From an uncultured Selenomonadales bacterium (GTDB lineage: Bacteria; Bacillota; Negativicutes; Acidaminococcales; Acidaminococcaceae): a DNA stretch of 64,000 nt. The stretch spans positions 115,936-179,935 of the forward strand of contig ONAN01000004.1 in the NCBI GenBank assembly GCA_900315805.1. Reading direction: 5' to 3'. Within the stretch, counting starts at the first letter, position 1, and every line of letters begins with the position of its first letter. Below are positions 1 through 9,045 of this stretch, piece by piece. The notes under the pieces are model-generated. The model did no database searches. It was not told the origin of the DNA and saw only the letters and a list, made by a program, of their open reading frames with translations. Both the position numbers and the translations under genes were made by a program.

Positions 1-70
1 CGCAGGGACCGCCTTTCCGTTTATTGTTTTGTTTGCTTTCGTCTGCTGCAGACCTTCGGGCCGCCGCGGG

Positions 71-1447
71 TCAGCCGCGGTAGTAATAGAAGAAGGTCAT
101 GGCGATGTTGACGACCATGGCGCCGCACATGGGGATGAACGTACGCTTGACCAGGTCAAAGGGCGATACGTTGCCCATGCCGCTCGATACGACGATGACG
201 GCCGTGATCGGGGAGCACGTACGGGCGATGGAAGCTGCGAAATGCATGGGCAGCAGGAAGAGCACAGGGGCGATGCCGCTGGCCTGTGCCACGGCCGGCG
301 TGAGCGCGGCGAACGCGAAGAAGGGGGCGTTGCCGGAACCCATGACGATGGCGGACACGGAAATGATGGCGACCATGACGATCATCATCAGCATGGGGCT
401 GAAGCCCGCCTTCTGGCTGCTCTTGATCAGGGTGTCGATGACGCCCATGCTCATGAGGCCCTGGGCGAAGACCTGGCCGGCTACGATCAGGGTGACGACG
501 TTGGCCATCTGCAGGCCCATGCCGTCAAAGAATGCCTGTACACCGGCGAAGACTTCCTTCAGGTTGCGGGAGCGGATGTATTCGGCGATCATGCCGACAG
601 CCAGGCCGATCATCATGGCGTTGATGATGTTGACCTTGATCCACGTGATCCACAGGGGGCTGAAGCAGAGGATCAGCGCCAGGGGAACGACGGGGAGCAG
701 GGCGTAGATGGCCGGCGCGTGGTCGCGCGGATCATCGGACGTTTCCTGGGAATCCACGTCGACGGGTTTCACCACGTGGCCCGCCTTTTTATCCATGTAC
801 TTCTGGGAGAAGTAGAACAGGGCGGACACGACGAAGAAAGCCACGATGACGATGGGGACCTGGTAATCCGTCCAGTAGATGACGGGGTCAATGCCGGCCG
901 TTTCGGCCGACAGGATGGTGCCCGTGTCACTGGGGCTCCAGTCGAAGCACAGGGTCGAGGCGACGGCTGCGGTCGCGGCCAGACGGCTGACACCCAGGCC
1001 GACCAGGATCGGGAAGACCGTGACCATGAGCAGCATGGCCAGGCCCGAAGCGGAGTTGATGCACAGGCCGATGACGAGGCCCAGGATCCAGGACAGGGCC
1101 AGGACCAGATAGGGCGATTTGAGTTTTAGCAGCGGTTTGATGGTCATGCGGACCAGGGCGCGGGAAGCGCCGATGGCGTCCATGTATTTGGCGAAGGCGC
1201 CGACGCACATGATGTTCAGGCCCAGTTTCGCCGCGCGGCTCGACAGGGTCATGGACATGAACTGGAACGTATCGAAGAGGATGGTGCCCGTACTTGCTTT
1301 GGGCGCCACGATTTTACCGTAGCCCATGATGACGGCGATATACATGAGGATGAAACCGCCGACGACCAGGACCGGCTGGGGTTTGTATTTTTTATAGATC
1401 AGGTAACCTACCCACAAGGTTACGACCAGGGCAATTGTCAAAGCCAT
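71..1447 (-). CDS. dcuC: DcuC-family anaerobic C4-dicarboxylate carrier
   Basis: A 458-residue polytopic membrane protein, close to the usual DcuC length of about 460. Hydrophobic helices run the whole length, with one charged loop near residues 225-245. The C-terminal half has the small-residue stretches expected of this family (GSGNAPFFAF, then ARTCSPITAV). DcuC carriers exchange or export C4-dicarboxylates such as succinate, fumarate or malate during anaerobic growth. The ATG is preceded by GGAGGAATAG. The gene lies 29 bp downstream of the M20 peptidase on the same strand, so the two probably form one transcript. In a succinate-fermenting organism uptake or exchange is as plausible as efflux. 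Confidence 0.85.
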   Translation of the reverse strand: MALTIALVVTLWVGYLIYKKYKPQPVLVVGGFILMYIAVIMGYGKIVAPKASTGTILFDTFQFMSMTLSSRAAKLGLNIMCVGAFAKYMDAIGASRALVRMTIKPLLKLKSPYLVLALSWILGLVIGLCINSASGLAMLLMVTVFPILVGLGVSRLAATAAVASTLCFDWSPSDTGTILSAETAGIDPVIYWTDYQVPIVIVAFFVVSALFYFSQKYMDKKAGHVVKPVDVDSQETSDDPRDHAPAIYALLPVVPLALILCFSPLWITWIKVNIINAMMIGLAVGMIAEYIRSRNLKEVFAGVQAFFDGMGLQMANVVTLIVAGQVFAQGLMSMGVIDTLIKSSQKAGFSPMLMMIVMVAIISVSAIVMGSGNAPFFAFAALTPAVAQASGIAPVLFLLPMHFAASIARTCSPITAVIVVSSGMGNVSPFDLVKRTFIPMCGAMVVNIAMTFFYYYRG

Positions 1448-1476
1448 AAGCTATTCCTCCGAGGCTGGATTGTCGT

Positions 1477-2601
1477 TTATTTCGCGTTGTCGGCCACGAT
1501 GGCCAGGGTCCACTCGCAGATGTCGTACAGGTCCTTTTCCAACAGGATCTCTTCCACGGTGTGGACGTTCGTCATGCCCGTACCCAGGACGGTGCAGGGC
1601 ACGCCGAAAGCATTGAAGTGGCTGCTGTCGCTGCCGCCGCCGGTCGCCGCGATGTCGACCGTCAGGCCCAGCTCTTCGGCCGCTTTGGCCGCCAGCACGA
1701 TGCACTTGCTGTCCTTCGGCAGTTCGTACGGTTTATAGGAAGGACGCACTTCCACGTCGACCTTGACGCCGGCCTTTTTGCCGCCTTCCTTGTAGGCGGT
1801 GACGATGCGCTCCGTCAGGGCCTCGAGTTTCTGCAGGTTGCGGCTGCGGCAGTCCATGGCGATTTCCACCAGGTCCGGCACGATGTTGGTGGCCGTGCCG
1901 CCGTTGATGATGCCGATGTTGCAGGTCGTTTCCTCGTCAATGCGGGCCGTGGGGACATCCATGAGGATTTCCGCCGCCTTCTTGATGGCGTTGATGCCCT
2001 TTTCCGGCGCGATGCCGCCGTGGGCCGTTTTGCCGTGGACTTTCGTGAAGATCTTGTTCTGGCCCGGTGCGGCGAAGATGATCTTGCCGGGGTGGCCGCT
2101 CGAATCGAGGCAGTAACCGAAGTCGGCGTGCAGCAGGGTCGGGTCCATGTTGCGCGAACCGGCGACGCCCTGTTCCTCGCAGACCGTGAAGACTACCTGC
2201 AGCGGGCCGTGGGGAATGTTCTGTTCCTTCAGGCAGCGCAGGGTTTCCATGATGGCCACGACGCCGCTCTTGTCATCGCCGCCCAGGATCGTGGTGCCGT
2301 CGGAACGGAACACGCCGTCCTTCAGGGTCGCCTTGATGCCCGTGCAGGGATTGACGCAGTCCAGATGGGACGACAGCAGGATGGTCGGCGCACCGCTTAC
2401 AGTGCCGGGGAAGGACGCGACCAGATTGCCCGTCGTGCCGCCCAGCTTCTCGGCCGAAGCCTTGTCTTCAACGACCGTGCCGCCCAGTTCCTGCAACTCC
2501 TTGATCAGGACATCGGCCACCTGCCGTTCCTGCGTGGACGGACAGGGAATGCCGATCAGTTCATAGAACTGGTTCAAAACTCTTTCTTTATTGATTCTCA
2601 A
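1477..2601 (-). CDS. M20-family metallopeptidase, PepT-like
   Basis: Zinc-dependent exopeptidase of the M20 family, closest in character to tripeptidase T and its relatives. Visible are the metal-binding HLD of SSHLDCVNP, the GGDDKSG motif, the catalytic glutamate pair of VCEEQG, and a late GGGSDSSHFN block with a C-terminal NVHT. I place the start at a TTG (2599-2601), not the ATG 14 codons upstream, because a strong Shine-Dalgarno (GGAGGAG) sits 5-6 bases before the TTG and inside the longer reading. The resulting protein is about 374 residues. It leads a two-gene unit with dcuC. Substrate preference cannot be read from sequence; a general dipeptidase or tripeptidase role is inferred. Confidence 0.85.
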   Translation of the reverse strand: MRINKERVLNQFYELIGIPCPSTQERQVADVLIKELQELGGTVVEDKASAEKLGGTTGNLVASFPGTVSGAPTILLSSHLDCVNPCTGIKATLKDGVFRSDGTTILGGDDKSGVVAIMETLRCLKEQNIPHGPLQVVFTVCEEQGVAGSRNMDPTLLHADFGYCLDSSGHPGKIIFAAPGQNKIFTKVHGKTAHGGIAPEKGINAIKKAAEILMDVPTARIDEETTCNIGIINGGTATNIVPDLVEIAMDCRSRNLQKLEALTERIVTAYKEGGKKAGVKVDVEVRPSYKPYELPKDSKCIVLAAKAAEELGLTVDIAATGGGSDSSHFNAFGVPCTVLGTGMTNVHTVEEILLEKDLYDICEWTLAIVADNAK

Positions 2602-2708
2602 AATACTCCTCCTTCTCTCCTCTCGCGGGAGCTTGATTTTCACATTGGTGCTTCCATTTTATCATATTTCCGCCATTAAAAAAACAGAAAATTTCAGTTA
2701 ATAAAAAT

Positions 2709-2731
2709 CACCCTGCCATTGCGACAGGGTG
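2709..2731 (-). terminator. Rho-independent terminator after the pentapeptide gene
   Basis: A 7-bp perfect stem (CACCCTG/CAGGGTG), read on the minus strand, is followed by ATTTTTATT. It lies between the pentapeptide gene and the peptidase and separates the two minus-strand units. Confidence 0.7.
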
Positions 2732-2790
2732 TAACAAACGGTTTGCCATACCTTATAAGATGTAGATAATTGTCCGCCCGCAAAGAACTT

Positions 2791-3567
2791 TCAGAAGCGG
2801 GCTCCCCGCAGGAACGCCGTGCCCCACTGGACATCCTTCAGCTTGGCGTTTTTCAGGTTCGTGCGGGTCAGGACGGCGTTCTCCATGACGGAACCCGTCA
2901 GGTCCGCGCCGGACAGGTCGGCGTTGCTCAGCGTGGCGCTCGTGAAATCCGCGCCGGACGCCTTCAGCCCGCGGCCGTCCGTGGCGTACAGGTTCACGCT
3001 GTTCAGCGTGGTGCCGGACAAATCGGCCTGGTACATCCACGTGTAGGAGAAGTTGGCGAAGGAGTAGGTGCCGCCGGACAGGTCGGCCTGGTCGAAGGAA
3101 GCCTCCTGGAAACGGGCACCGCGGCCCCAGACGCCCTGCAGCTTCGCGCCGCGGAAATCGGCGCGGTAGAAGTTGGCGCCGGACAGGTCGGCCTTATTTA
3201 AGGAAGCCTTGCCGAAAAAGGCATAGGGCCCGTCGGCATTGGCCAGTTTCGCGCCGTCCAGGACGGCTTCGGAAAAGACGGCCCGTTTCAGGTTCGTCCC
3301 CGACAGGTCCGCGCCGGACAAGTCGGCCTTTTCGAGGCGCGCGCCGAGCAGGCTGGCACCGGACAGGTCGGCCTGTTTCAAATTGAGGCCCGTCAGGTCG
3401 GCACCGGACAGATCCGCGCCGGACAGGTCCGCACCGGGTGCGTCGGACCCGGCCAGGACGGCATCCAGGTCGGCACCGCTGTAGGCAAAGGCCTGGCCGC
3501 CCAGGGCCAGGGCGGCTGTCAGGGCCAGGGCCGCCGTGCGCCGTAACAGAGATTTTTTCGCTTTCAT
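2791..3567 (-). CDS. exported pentapeptide-repeat protein
   Basis: A 258-residue protein. Residues 1-28 form a clear Sec signal peptide (MKAKKSLLRR, then an Ala/Leu-rich core ending GQAFA). The remainder is a nearly continuous array of A(D/N)LxG-type pentapeptide repeats, which fold as a right-handed quadrilateral beta helix. No catalytic domain is seen. The start is the ATG at 3565-3567, preceded by AAAGGAA; it overlaps the stop of the upstream HAD gene as ATGA, so translation is probably coupled. The open frame continues upstream inside the HAD gene but that part is out-of-frame HAD sequence. Function is unknown; a DNA-mimic role like MfpA or Qnr is unlikely for an exported protein. Confidence 0.85.
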   Translation of the reverse strand: MKAKKSLLRRTAALALTAALALGGQAFAYSGADLDAVLAGSDAPGADLSGADLSGADLTGLNLKQADLSGASLLGARLEKADLSGADLSGTNLKRAVFSEAVLDGAKLANADGPYAFFGKASLNKADLSGANFYRADFRGAKLQGVWGRGARFQEASFDQADLSGGTYSFANFSYTWMYQADLSGTTLNSVNLYATDGRGLKASGADFTSATLSNADLSGADLTGSVMENAVLTRTNLKNAKLKDVQWGTAFLRGARF

Positions 3568-4286
3568 GATTCCTTTCCTTTCGCAGGAACCGGTTCCGTC
3601 ACGAGACGGTACAAGTCTTCCGGATCGTCGGGCAGCTTGTCCAGCAGGTGCCAGGGAGCGGCTTCGCCCGTGAAATCGTCCCGCTTGAATTCGCTGCCGT
3701 CGAGCACGATGATGCAGCGAGACCCGATGGCCGCGGCGCACTGCACGTCGCGCGGCGTGTCGCCGATGAGGATGATTTCGTCCGGCCCCTGGATGAGGCC
3801 GTCGTTGTAGAGCCGCGTGTAGAGGATGCGGGCCACGTCGCCCCGGTCTTCCGCCAGGTCGCCGTAGCCGCCGTGGCGGAAATCAAAATACGGCGCGATG
3901 CCGTATTCCACCACTTTGTCATGGGCTCCTTCCGTCGTGTTGCCCGTCATGAGGGTCAGGCCGATTTCCGGATGGTGTTCCTTAAAATAGCGCAGGGTCT
4001 GTTCCACATTGGTCATCAGATGGCCCTTGTGTTCCCGCAGCCGCTGCTTGAGCCGCATTTCGTAGGTCAGCATGAGGCCGGCCGCCCAGCCGCTCGTGCA
4101 GCGTCCCCGCACGTCCGTGATGATTTCCTTGATGATGCCCGAATCGGTACGTCCCGCCAGGGTCCCCTTGAACTGATAGGGTTCCTTGAGGCGCAGGTAG
4201 TCGCGGATGGCGTCGTCCAGCGCCGCGTACCCGGCATGGTTCGTCAAAAGCAGGGTACCGTCGATATCCCAGGCCAGATAAAGCAT
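3564..4286 (-). CDS. HAD-superfamily hydrolase
   Basis: A 240-residue haloacid-dehalogenase-type phosphatase. Motif I is DIDGT at residues 7-11 (first Asp nucleophile, second general acid). Motif II is the Thr of LTLMTGN near residue 115. Motif IV is GDTPRD near residue 175. A helical cap of roughly 70 residues sits between motifs I and II, as in the phosphoglycolate phosphatase-like branch. The ATG has GGAGG at good spacing. The stop codon overlaps the start of the exported pentapeptide gene. The substrate cannot be inferred. Confidence 0.85.
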   Translation of the reverse strand: MLYLAWDIDGTLLLTNHAGYAALDDAIRDYLRLKEPYQFKGTLAGRTDSGIIKEIITDVRGRCTSGWAAGLMLTYEMRLKQRLREHKGHLMTNVEQTLRYFKEHHPEIGLTLMTGNTTEGAHDKVVEYGIAPYFDFRHGGYGDLAEDRGDVARILYTRLYNDGLIQGPDEIILIGDTPRDVQCAAAIGSRCIIVLDGSEFKRDDFTGEAAPWHLLDKLPDDPEDLYRLVTEPVPAKGKES

Positions 4287-4577
4287 GTTGAAACCTCCAA
4301 CTCATTCAGATTCCTCTTTTTCTTCCCCATTATACCATATCGGGCGGGCGGGGCGGACGGAAATCGGCCCTTCCGTTCCGCCGTCATAAAAAAATCCGCC
4401 TTCCTTCACTAAGAATCCGATTTCCATGTTATAATAAAGTCAGGAAAAGATGTCCTTCTCTTCGGCAGGCAACCTTTCCGCCCCGCGGCGGAACCTTGGC
4501 TGCGTTCTTCAGTGAAGACGGGGAAGGCCCCTTTCCTTCGGCCGGTACGCCGGCTGTCTTTCGCGCGAGGTGTTAAC

Positions 4578-4988
4578 ATGAAATTCGTCAAACTCTGGTC
4601 TTTGAAGATTTTTACCGCGGAGGATGTCGTATGCGGGGACAAGCCGTTTTACCGCTGCATCCTGGAGGAAGCGCGGGAACAAGACATCGCTGGCGGAACC
4701 CTGATCCGGGCTGAAGAAGGCTACGGCACGGAAATCCGCGGCCTCGACGACACGGTGCGCAGCATCGTGTTCAGCGGCTCCTACAACCTGCCCGTCATCG
4801 TGGAAATCGTCGATACCTACGAAAAACTGTCGCGTATCTTCCCCTTCCTGGAAGAACACGGCGACCTGCATTTCCTGGCCGTCATTGAAATGAAGCATGC
4901 GCTCTTCACCAAGTACATCCAGGAAAATGCCGCGCGTATGCACCGCGAGAACGAAGTCCATCTGCTGGACAAGCCGGAAGGCGCCTGA
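4578..4988 (+). CDS. DUF190-family protein
   Basis: A 136-residue cytoplasmic protein whose central stretch (EEAREQDIAGGTLIRAEEGYG) matches the DUF190 pattern as I know it. In other bacteria this domain is related to the PII signalling fold and is often found beside fluoride channel (crcB) genes. No crcB and no fluoride riboswitch is seen here. The chosen ATG at 4578 has GAGGTG upstream; the 22 residues before it look like leader sequence. A TATAAT-like box lies near 4428-4435. The role is unknown. Confidence 0.65.
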   Translation: MKFVKLWSLKIFTAEDVVCGDKPFYRCILEEAREQDIAGGTLIRAEEGYGTEIRGLDDTVRSIVFSGSYNLPVIVEIVDTYEKLSRIFPFLEEHGDLHFLAVIEMKHALFTKYIQENAARMHRENEVHLLDKPEGA

Positions 4989-5061
4989 CGGAACCGCGGC
5001 CTGCCGGCAGCATCTTTAAAAAATTCATTCAGGCCCCACGGGGCCGGGAAAGGAAGAAGAC

Positions 5062-5547
5062 ATGGACGAAGAAACGAAAGTGACTGTCATTGACGACCGG
5101 GCCCGCGAAGAAGAAGCCCTGTCCCTGTGCAAATGGGCGGCGGCCCGCGCCGGCGCCATCGTCGTAATCCCCGGCCTGGGCACCCTGTCCACCGTGGCAA
5201 ACGACGTCTACATGATCATGAAGATTGGCAAAGTCTATGAGCAGGACATCACCGAAAAAGCAGCTGTCAGCCTGCTCGGCTCCATGGGTACGGTCTTCGT
5301 GGGCGGCAAGATCGCCACGCTGATTCCCTTTGCACCGCTGCAGATTCCGCTGGCCATCGGCATGACCTACGGCCTGGGCCGCGTCGTCATGGAATGGCTC
5401 AAAGCGGGGAAACCGAAGGACATGAGCGCCTTCAAGAAAGTCTACCAGGATGGCGTCAAATACGCCAAGGAAAACATCAACCTCTTCAAGAATGACCCGA
5501 AGAAGGACGAACCCCTGGGAGATGAGAAAAAGAAATTCGACGTATAA
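5062..5547 (+). CDS. small membrane-associated protein, DUF697/YcjF-like
   Basis: A 161-residue protein. An acidic N-terminus (residues 1-20) is followed by two or three hydrophobic glycine-rich segments (for example AGAIVVIPGLGTLSTVAND and LLGSMGTVFVGGKIATLIP), and the last 30 residues are lysine-rich. This layout resembles the DUF697 membrane domain found at the end of some GTPases, but no GTPase domain is present. It is followed 26 bp later by another small membrane protein gene, which suggests co-transcription. No function is assigned. Confidence 0.5.
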   Translation: MDEETKVTVIDDRAREEEALSLCKWAAARAGAIVVIPGLGTLSTVANDVYMIMKIGKVYEQDITEKAAVSLLGSMGTVFVGGKIATLIPFAPLQIPLAIGMTYGLGRVVMEWLKAGKPKDMSAFKKVYQDGVKYAKENINLFKNDPKKDEPLGDEKKKFDV

Positions 5548-5573
5548 CGCACTGATTTGGAGGACTGTTAAAT

Positions 5574-5963
5574 TTGGAAGCATTTCTGTACTTGTTGTTC
5601 ATGGTATTCGTATCCTTTGCCGTCGGCACCATCGTCTGGGTGCTGGTCTCGAAGTTCTTCGGCCGGGGCACGACGAATGCCAAAATCTTCAACTTCATCC
5701 TGATTCCCATCTGCGTCCTGGGCATGGATTTCCTCATCATCCTGTCCGGCCGCTGGGGCTATCTGGTCGGAGCCATTCCGCTGTTCCTGATTGCCGGCTA
5801 CTGCCTGTACTACCGCTTCGGTCACAGCGGCGCCTATTTCGACGCGCCGGAACCCGGTGACTTCAAACGGGCGGAAAGCAAAAAATCGCGCCGCATCCGC
5901 GAAGCCCGCGAAAAACGGCATCAGCAGCACGAATACCATAAGGAAAAAGAAGGACAGAAATAA
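5574..5963 (+). CDS. small hypothetical membrane protein
   Basis: A 129-residue protein with three hydrophobic helices in the first 85 residues and a strongly basic cytoplasmic-type tail (many Lys, Arg and His after residue 95). The start is TTG at 5574, with GGAGG about 12 bases upstream. I do not recognise the family. It sits between the DUF697-like gene and the first universal stress protein gene. Confidence 0.6.
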   Translation: MEAFLYLLFMVFVSFAVGTIVWVLVSKFFGRGTTNAKIFNFILIPICVLGMDFLIILSGRWGYLVGAIPLFLIAGYCLYYRFGHSGAYFDAPEPGDFKRAESKKSRRIREAREKRHQQHEYHKEKEGQK

Positions 5964-6059
5964 GTCCATCCTGCAATTTACCCATTCGATGTATAAAGCA
6001 GCCTGGCCCGCCAACCGGAATGCGGACCGGCGGGGAAAGTCTGAAAGGAGATGTCCTGT

Positions 6060-6503
6060 ATGTTTAAGAAAATCCTGGTTCCTGTAGATGGTTCTGAAAG
6101 TGCATGGCGTGCCCTGGATCAGGGCCTGGTACTGGCGGACAAGTTCGGCGGTGAAATCACCGTGCTGACCGTCATCCAGCCGTACAACAACGCCGCTTTG
6201 CTGGCGGTGCCTCTGGACCACAACATCATCAGCCAGAGCAACAACGATTTGAAACAGGTCGGCGACGAAGTGCTGCACCGCGCGGAAGAGCGCGTCAAAG
6301 CCGCCAAGTATGACGGGAAGGTCAGCTACGAAATGGAAGTCGGCCATCCGTCCGAACGGATCCTGGCAGCCGCCAAGGAAAACGACGCCGACGCCATCGT
6401 CCTCGGCAGCCGCGGCCTGTCCGGCATTGCGGAATTCTTCCTGGGCAGTGTCAGCTCCAAGATCGCCCAGTACGCCACCATTCCGGTCCTGATCGTAAAG
6501 TAA
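6060..6503 (+). CDS. universal stress protein (UspA family)
   Basis: A 147-residue protein starting MFKKILVPVDGSESAWRAL, the usual first strand and helix of the Usp fold. The C-terminal GSRGLSGIAEFFLGSVSSKI is the G-2x-G-9x-G(S/T) ATP-binding signature of ATP-binding Usp proteins. The start is the ATG at 6060 because AAGGAG lies 9 bases before it; an ATG three codons upstream overlaps that site. A second Usp paralogue follows after 55 bp. Confidence 0.9.
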   Translation: MFKKILVPVDGSESAWRALDQGLVLADKFGGEITVLTVIQPYNNAALLAVPLDHNIISQSNNDLKQVGDEVLHRAEERVKAAKYDGKVSYEMEVGHPSERILAAAKENDADAIVLGSRGLSGIAEFFLGSVSSKIAQYATIPVLIVK

Positions 6504-6558
6504 GGCCGGCTCTGCGGCAATTCCTTCGCAACAAGGCTCAAGTAAAGGCTGTGCAATC

Positions 6559-7020
6559 ATGGCAATCTTAAAGAAGATCCTGGTTCCCATTGACGGGACG
6601 GAATATTCCTGGCGCGCCCTGGAATACGCCGCCGACCTGGCTTCCCTGTCGGGAGGCGGCCTTTGCGTCGTGACCGTGGTGAACAACGAAGGCGGGTCCC
6701 CGTCCCACAGCGCTCCCCTGCGGACAGGGGAGGAACGGGACAACGATGCAGGCGACGAAACGACGGTCATGCAGATCGGCAACGATGTGCTCGACGCCGC
6801 CCGGGTCCTGCTGGATGCCCATCCCGAAGTAGTCTGCGACTACATCCTCATGCGGGACGAAGATGTGCCGACGGCCATCCTCGAGGCACTGGACGTCAAC
6901 AACTGCGATGCCGTCGTGCTCGGCTGCCGCAGCAAGAGTTTCTTCAAGCAGCTCCTGCGGCGCAGTGTGAGCCAGTCCGTGCTGGAACTGTCCGATGTTC
7001 CCGTCATCGTCGTGAAATGA
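6559..7020 (+). CDS. universal stress protein (UspA family), second copy
   Basis: A 153-residue Usp-fold protein (KKILVPIDGTEYSWRALEYA at the N-terminus). Compared with its upstream neighbour, the C-terminal signature is altered: it reads GCRSKSFFKQLLRRSVSQSVL, without the glycine spacing typical of ATP binding, so it may not bind ATP. The centre has an extra loop of about 15 residues rich in Asp, Glu and Gly (residues 40-60). It is probably co-transcribed with the first copy. Confidence 0.85.
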   Translation: MAILKKILVPIDGTEYSWRALEYAADLASLSGGGLCVVTVVNNEGGSPSHSAPLRTGEERDNDAGDETTVMQIGNDVLDAARVLLDAHPEVVCDYILMRDEDVPTAILEALDVNNCDAVVLGCRSKSFFKQLLRRSVSQSVLELSDVPVIVVK

Positions 7021-7052
7021 CGGAAGGAACCGGAAAACCAAACAAACAAAAA

Positions 7053-7111
7053 ACTGCCGCTTTCCCCGGCAGCCTGCACTGGCAGGGCGGGGAAGGCGGC
7101 AGTCTGTTTTT
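7053..7111. terminator. bidirectional terminator between uspA copy 2 and corA
   Basis: A long inverted repeat (ACTGCCGCTTTCCCCG against CGGGGAAGGCGGCAGT) is flanked by T-rich sequence on the right and A-rich sequence on the left, so it can serve both convergent genes. Confidence 0.8.
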
Positions 7112-7121
7112 GGAACGGCTG

Positions 7122-8072
7122 TCAGAACATGTGCTTCTTCCACAGGGCCGACGCGGCGACGGCGCTGAAGACGATGGCGATGACGATGACCAGCCAGAAG
7201 CCGAAAGGATTCTCGGCGAACGGCACGGGCACGTTCATGCCCCAGAGGCTGAAGAACAACGTCGGGATGGCCAGGATGATCGTGATGCTGGCCAAAAACC
7301 GCATGACGATGTTCAGGTTGTTGCTGATGATGGAAGCGAACATCTCCATGGTGCTGTTGACGATGTGGCTGTACATTTCCACCATTTCAATGGCCTGCTT
7401 GTATTCGATGATGACATCTTCCAGCAGGTCCTCGTCCTCTTCGTACATTTTGACGAGCTTCTGGGCCGACGAAACGCTCCGCAGGCGCAGCAGCTTTTCC
7501 GTCACCATGTAGTTGCTCTTCAGGGACGTCGTGAAGTAGGTCAGGGATTTCTGCAGGTCCAGCATGCTGAACAGCTTGGAGTTTTCCATGGCCTGGCGCA
7601 GATGGTGTTCCAAATCGTCCGTACGGCGGATGATGTTGCGAATGTACTTCAAGTACAGCGTCGCGGACTTGTACAGGATCTGGAACAGGAAACGGGTCTT
7701 CTTATAGGTGCTGAAAGTCTTGTACGTGCCGGCGTTGAAAGCGGCCGTCACGGCGTTGGCTTCCAGGCAGACCGTCATAATGTAGTCCTGCGTCAGGATG
7801 ATGCCCAGAGGCATGGTGTCGTAGTCCTTGTTGCTGCGCAGGAACGGAATGTCGATGACGACGAGGAGCTGGTCCTCGTCCACTTCCGTACGGGATTTTT
7901 CTTCGCTGTCCAGGGACGCCGTGAGGAAATCCCGCTGGATCTTCGTCGCCTTGACCAGCGTGTCGATTTCCGCGGGAGTGGGGGCCACCACGTCAATCCA
8001 GCAGCCGCGTTCCAGCTGGTCGATATCGTATTCATCCACGCCGGTGCCGGCGCTCATCAGGATCTTGTACAT
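7122..8072 (-). CDS. corA: CorA-family magnesium/divalent metal transporter
   Basis: A 316-residue CorA protein. The large N-terminal cytoplasmic domain is followed by a long helix and two C-terminal transmembrane helices. The signature GMN motif appears as LWGMNVPVPF in the loop after TM1, and the C-terminal tail is basic. The family imports Mg2+ (or Co2+, Ni2+) as a pentamer. The start is the ATG at 8070-8072, with AAGGAGG eleven bases upstream; the longer open frame upstream is noncoding leader. It is transcribed convergently with the stress genes. Confidence 0.9.
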   Translation of the reverse strand: MYKILMSAGTGVDEYDIDQLERGCWIDVVAPTPAEIDTLVKATKIQRDFLTASLDSEEKSRTEVDEDQLLVVIDIPFLRSNKDYDTMPLGIILTQDYIMTVCLEANAVTAAFNAGTYKTFSTYKKTRFLFQILYKSATLYLKYIRNIIRRTDDLEHHLRQAMENSKLFSMLDLQKSLTYFTTSLKSNYMVTEKLLRLRSVSSAQKLVKMYEEDEDLLEDVIIEYKQAIEMVEMYSHIVNSTMEMFASIISNNLNIVMRFLASITIILAIPTLFFSLWGMNVPVPFAENPFGFWLVIVIAIVFSAVAASALWKKHMF

Positions 8073-8361
8073 GGGACTCCCTCCTTTCCTCGGGCAACAC
8101 TCTCCCTTTATAACGCATATATTATAGCTGATTCTTCCTGAAAATACTAGTAGTTTGCCACGAAAAACGCCGAAAAACGTAAAAAAATCGTAAAATGACA
8201 TTGTCCGTCCGGAAAATCGGCGGTGGCAGACATATTTGGGGACCGTTGTGCCGAGAGGGACTTTTTGCAGGAAAAATGGGAAAAGACGATGGAAAAACAG
8301 GAATGGCACCGGACGGCATGGTATAATAAGCCGTATACAGTGAGATTTCAGAGGGGTTGCT

Positions 8362-9027
8362 ATGAACTTATTCGACATCATCGGCCCGGTCATGATCGGG
8401 CCTTCGAGCTCCCATACGGCCGGCGCCTGCCGGCTGGGACTGCTGGCTGCGGCCATTCTGGGGCAGAAACCCGTGAAGGCGGACATCCTGCTCCACGGGT
8501 CCTTCGCCCATACCTACAAGGGGCACGGCACGGACCGCGCCCTGGCAGCGGGACTCATGGGCTGGGCGCCGGACGACGTGCGCATTCCCAAAGCCCTGTC
8601 CATTGCCAGAAAGGAAGGCTATGACTTCACGTTCCATCCGGGGGATTTGGGCGACATGGTCCATCCCAACACGGCCAGCTTCCACCTGACCGGCGCGGAC
8701 GGCAGCACGTGCGATGTCATCGGCTCTTCCATCGGCGGCGGCCAGGTCAAGGTGACCTCCATCGACGGCTTCACGGTGGAACTGACAGGCGTCCTGCCGG
8801 CCCTGCTGATTCCCCACCGCGACCAGCCCGGCGTCATTGCCCTGGTCAGCAGCATCCTGGCCATGCACCAGGTGAACATCGCCTCCATGCGCGTCTTCCG
8901 CAATAACAAGGGCGGCCTGGCGACCATGGTCCTCGAATGCGACGAAATCGTGGCACCCGACGTGGTGCACCAGCTGGAACACCTGGATCCTGTCCGGGCG
9001 GTCCGTTTCGTGAACCGTGTGGCCTGA
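8362..9027 (+). CDS. sdaAB: L-serine ammonia-lyase, iron-sulfur-dependent, beta subunit
   Basis: A 221-residue beta chain of the two-subunit Fe-S serine dehydratase, which converts L-serine to pyruvate and ammonia. The N-terminus has the GPSSSHTAGA motif, and residues 145-221 form an ACT domain (PGVIALVSSILAMHQVNIASMRV) that usually binds serine. It starts 18 bp before the alpha subunit gene. A TATAAT box at 8322-8327 and GAGGGG before the ATG suggest this is the head of the operon. Confidence 0.93.
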   Translation: MNLFDIIGPVMIGPSSSHTAGACRLGLLAAAILGQKPVKADILLHGSFAHTYKGHGTDRALAAGLMGWAPDDVRIPKALSIARKEGYDFTFHPGDLGDMVHPNTASFHLTGADGSTCDVIGSSIGGGQVKVTSIDGFTVELTGVLPALLIPHRDQPGVIALVSSILAMHQVNIASMRVFRNNKGGLATMVLECDEIVAPDVVHQLEHLDPVRAVRFVNRVA

Positions 9028-9045
9028 GCCGGGAGGAGGAAACCC

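Noticed and set aside
29..1129. Long plus-strand frames opposite dcuC, and similar frames opposite pyruvate:ferredoxin oxidoreductase, lon and valS
   Set aside because: These mirror frames arise from GC-rich codon use of the real genes; their translations are repetitive and have no domains.
4287..4577. Fluoride riboswitch before the DUF190 gene
   Set aside because: The family often neighbours crcB, but the conserved aptamer sequence is not seen and no crcB gene is near.
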